This document shows, one piece after another, positions 13,202-13,206 of a DNA stretch of 13,206 nucleotides (its first letter is position 1; the number at the start of each line of letters is the position of its first letter). The notes under the pieces are model-generated. The model was not told the DNA's origin. It made no database searches and saw nothing but the letters and a program-made list of their open reading frames with translations. The stretch covers positions 1-13,206 of the forward strand of contig JBHHZJ010000095.1 of assembly GCA_046758005.1 (NCBI GenBank). The letters run 5' to 3'. Source of the DNA: JBHHZJ01 sp046758005. GTDB lineage: Bacteria > Pseudomonadota > Alphaproteobacteria > Kiloniellales > J153. The position numbers and the translations under genes were made by a program.

Positions 13202-13206
13202 GTGAT

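Overview
This is a GC-rich (roughly 70% or more) proteobacterial chromosomal window, almost entirely a cobalamin (vitamin B12) corrin-ring gene cluster. CobA resembles, as I recall it, the CobA of 'Pseudomonas denitrificans' (an alphaproteobacterium), and palindromic repeats with AGAGCGGAT ends are present. I therefore favour an alphaproteobacterium, without a confident genus.

Layout: positions 1-2803 hold a DUF1330 gene (plus) converging on cobB and cobA (minus). This block is bounded by two inverted copies of an 84-bp palindromic repeat. A further hairpin follows at 2807-2864, and two other hairpins lie between the convergent stop codons. Positions 2915-4760 hold an overlapping cbiD-cobK pair (plus). 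Positions 4761-5811 interrupt the cob genes with an exported cupredoxin, preceded by a perfect FNR-type box, and a half-size GDT1/UPF0016 membrane protein. Positions 5812-11980 are one long minus-strand operon in the transcribed order cbiX, cobH, cobL, cobI, cbiG-cobJ fusion, cobM. Four of its five junctions are 4-nt stop/start overlaps. cobD/cbiB (plus) diverges from cbiX and runs to 13079; the last 127 bases hold only a doubtful 40-codon ORF.

How the genes work together: CobA makes precorrin-2, which must be oxidised to sirohydrochlorin by an enzyme not in this window. CbiX then inserts cobalt early. CobI, CobJ, CbiG, CobM, CbiD, CobK, CobL and CobH build cobyrinic acid, CobB amidates side chains a and c, and CobD attaches the aminopropanol arm. 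CbiX, CbiG and CbiD, with no CobG, CobF or CobN here, point to the oxygen-independent, early-cobalt route despite Cob-style names for the shared enzymes. Not in the window: adenosyltransferase (CobO), CobQ, and the lower-ligand and nucleotide-loop genes (CobP/U, CobS, CobT, CobC). I see no B12 riboswitch; the main operon has a sigma70-like promoter with an apparent leader of only about 20 nt.

No wholly new system is evident. The least explained signals are the repeat pair placed exactly 34 nt before two start codons, a dyad overlapping the cbiD start, and a possible Cys-containing leader peptide before the cupredoxin.
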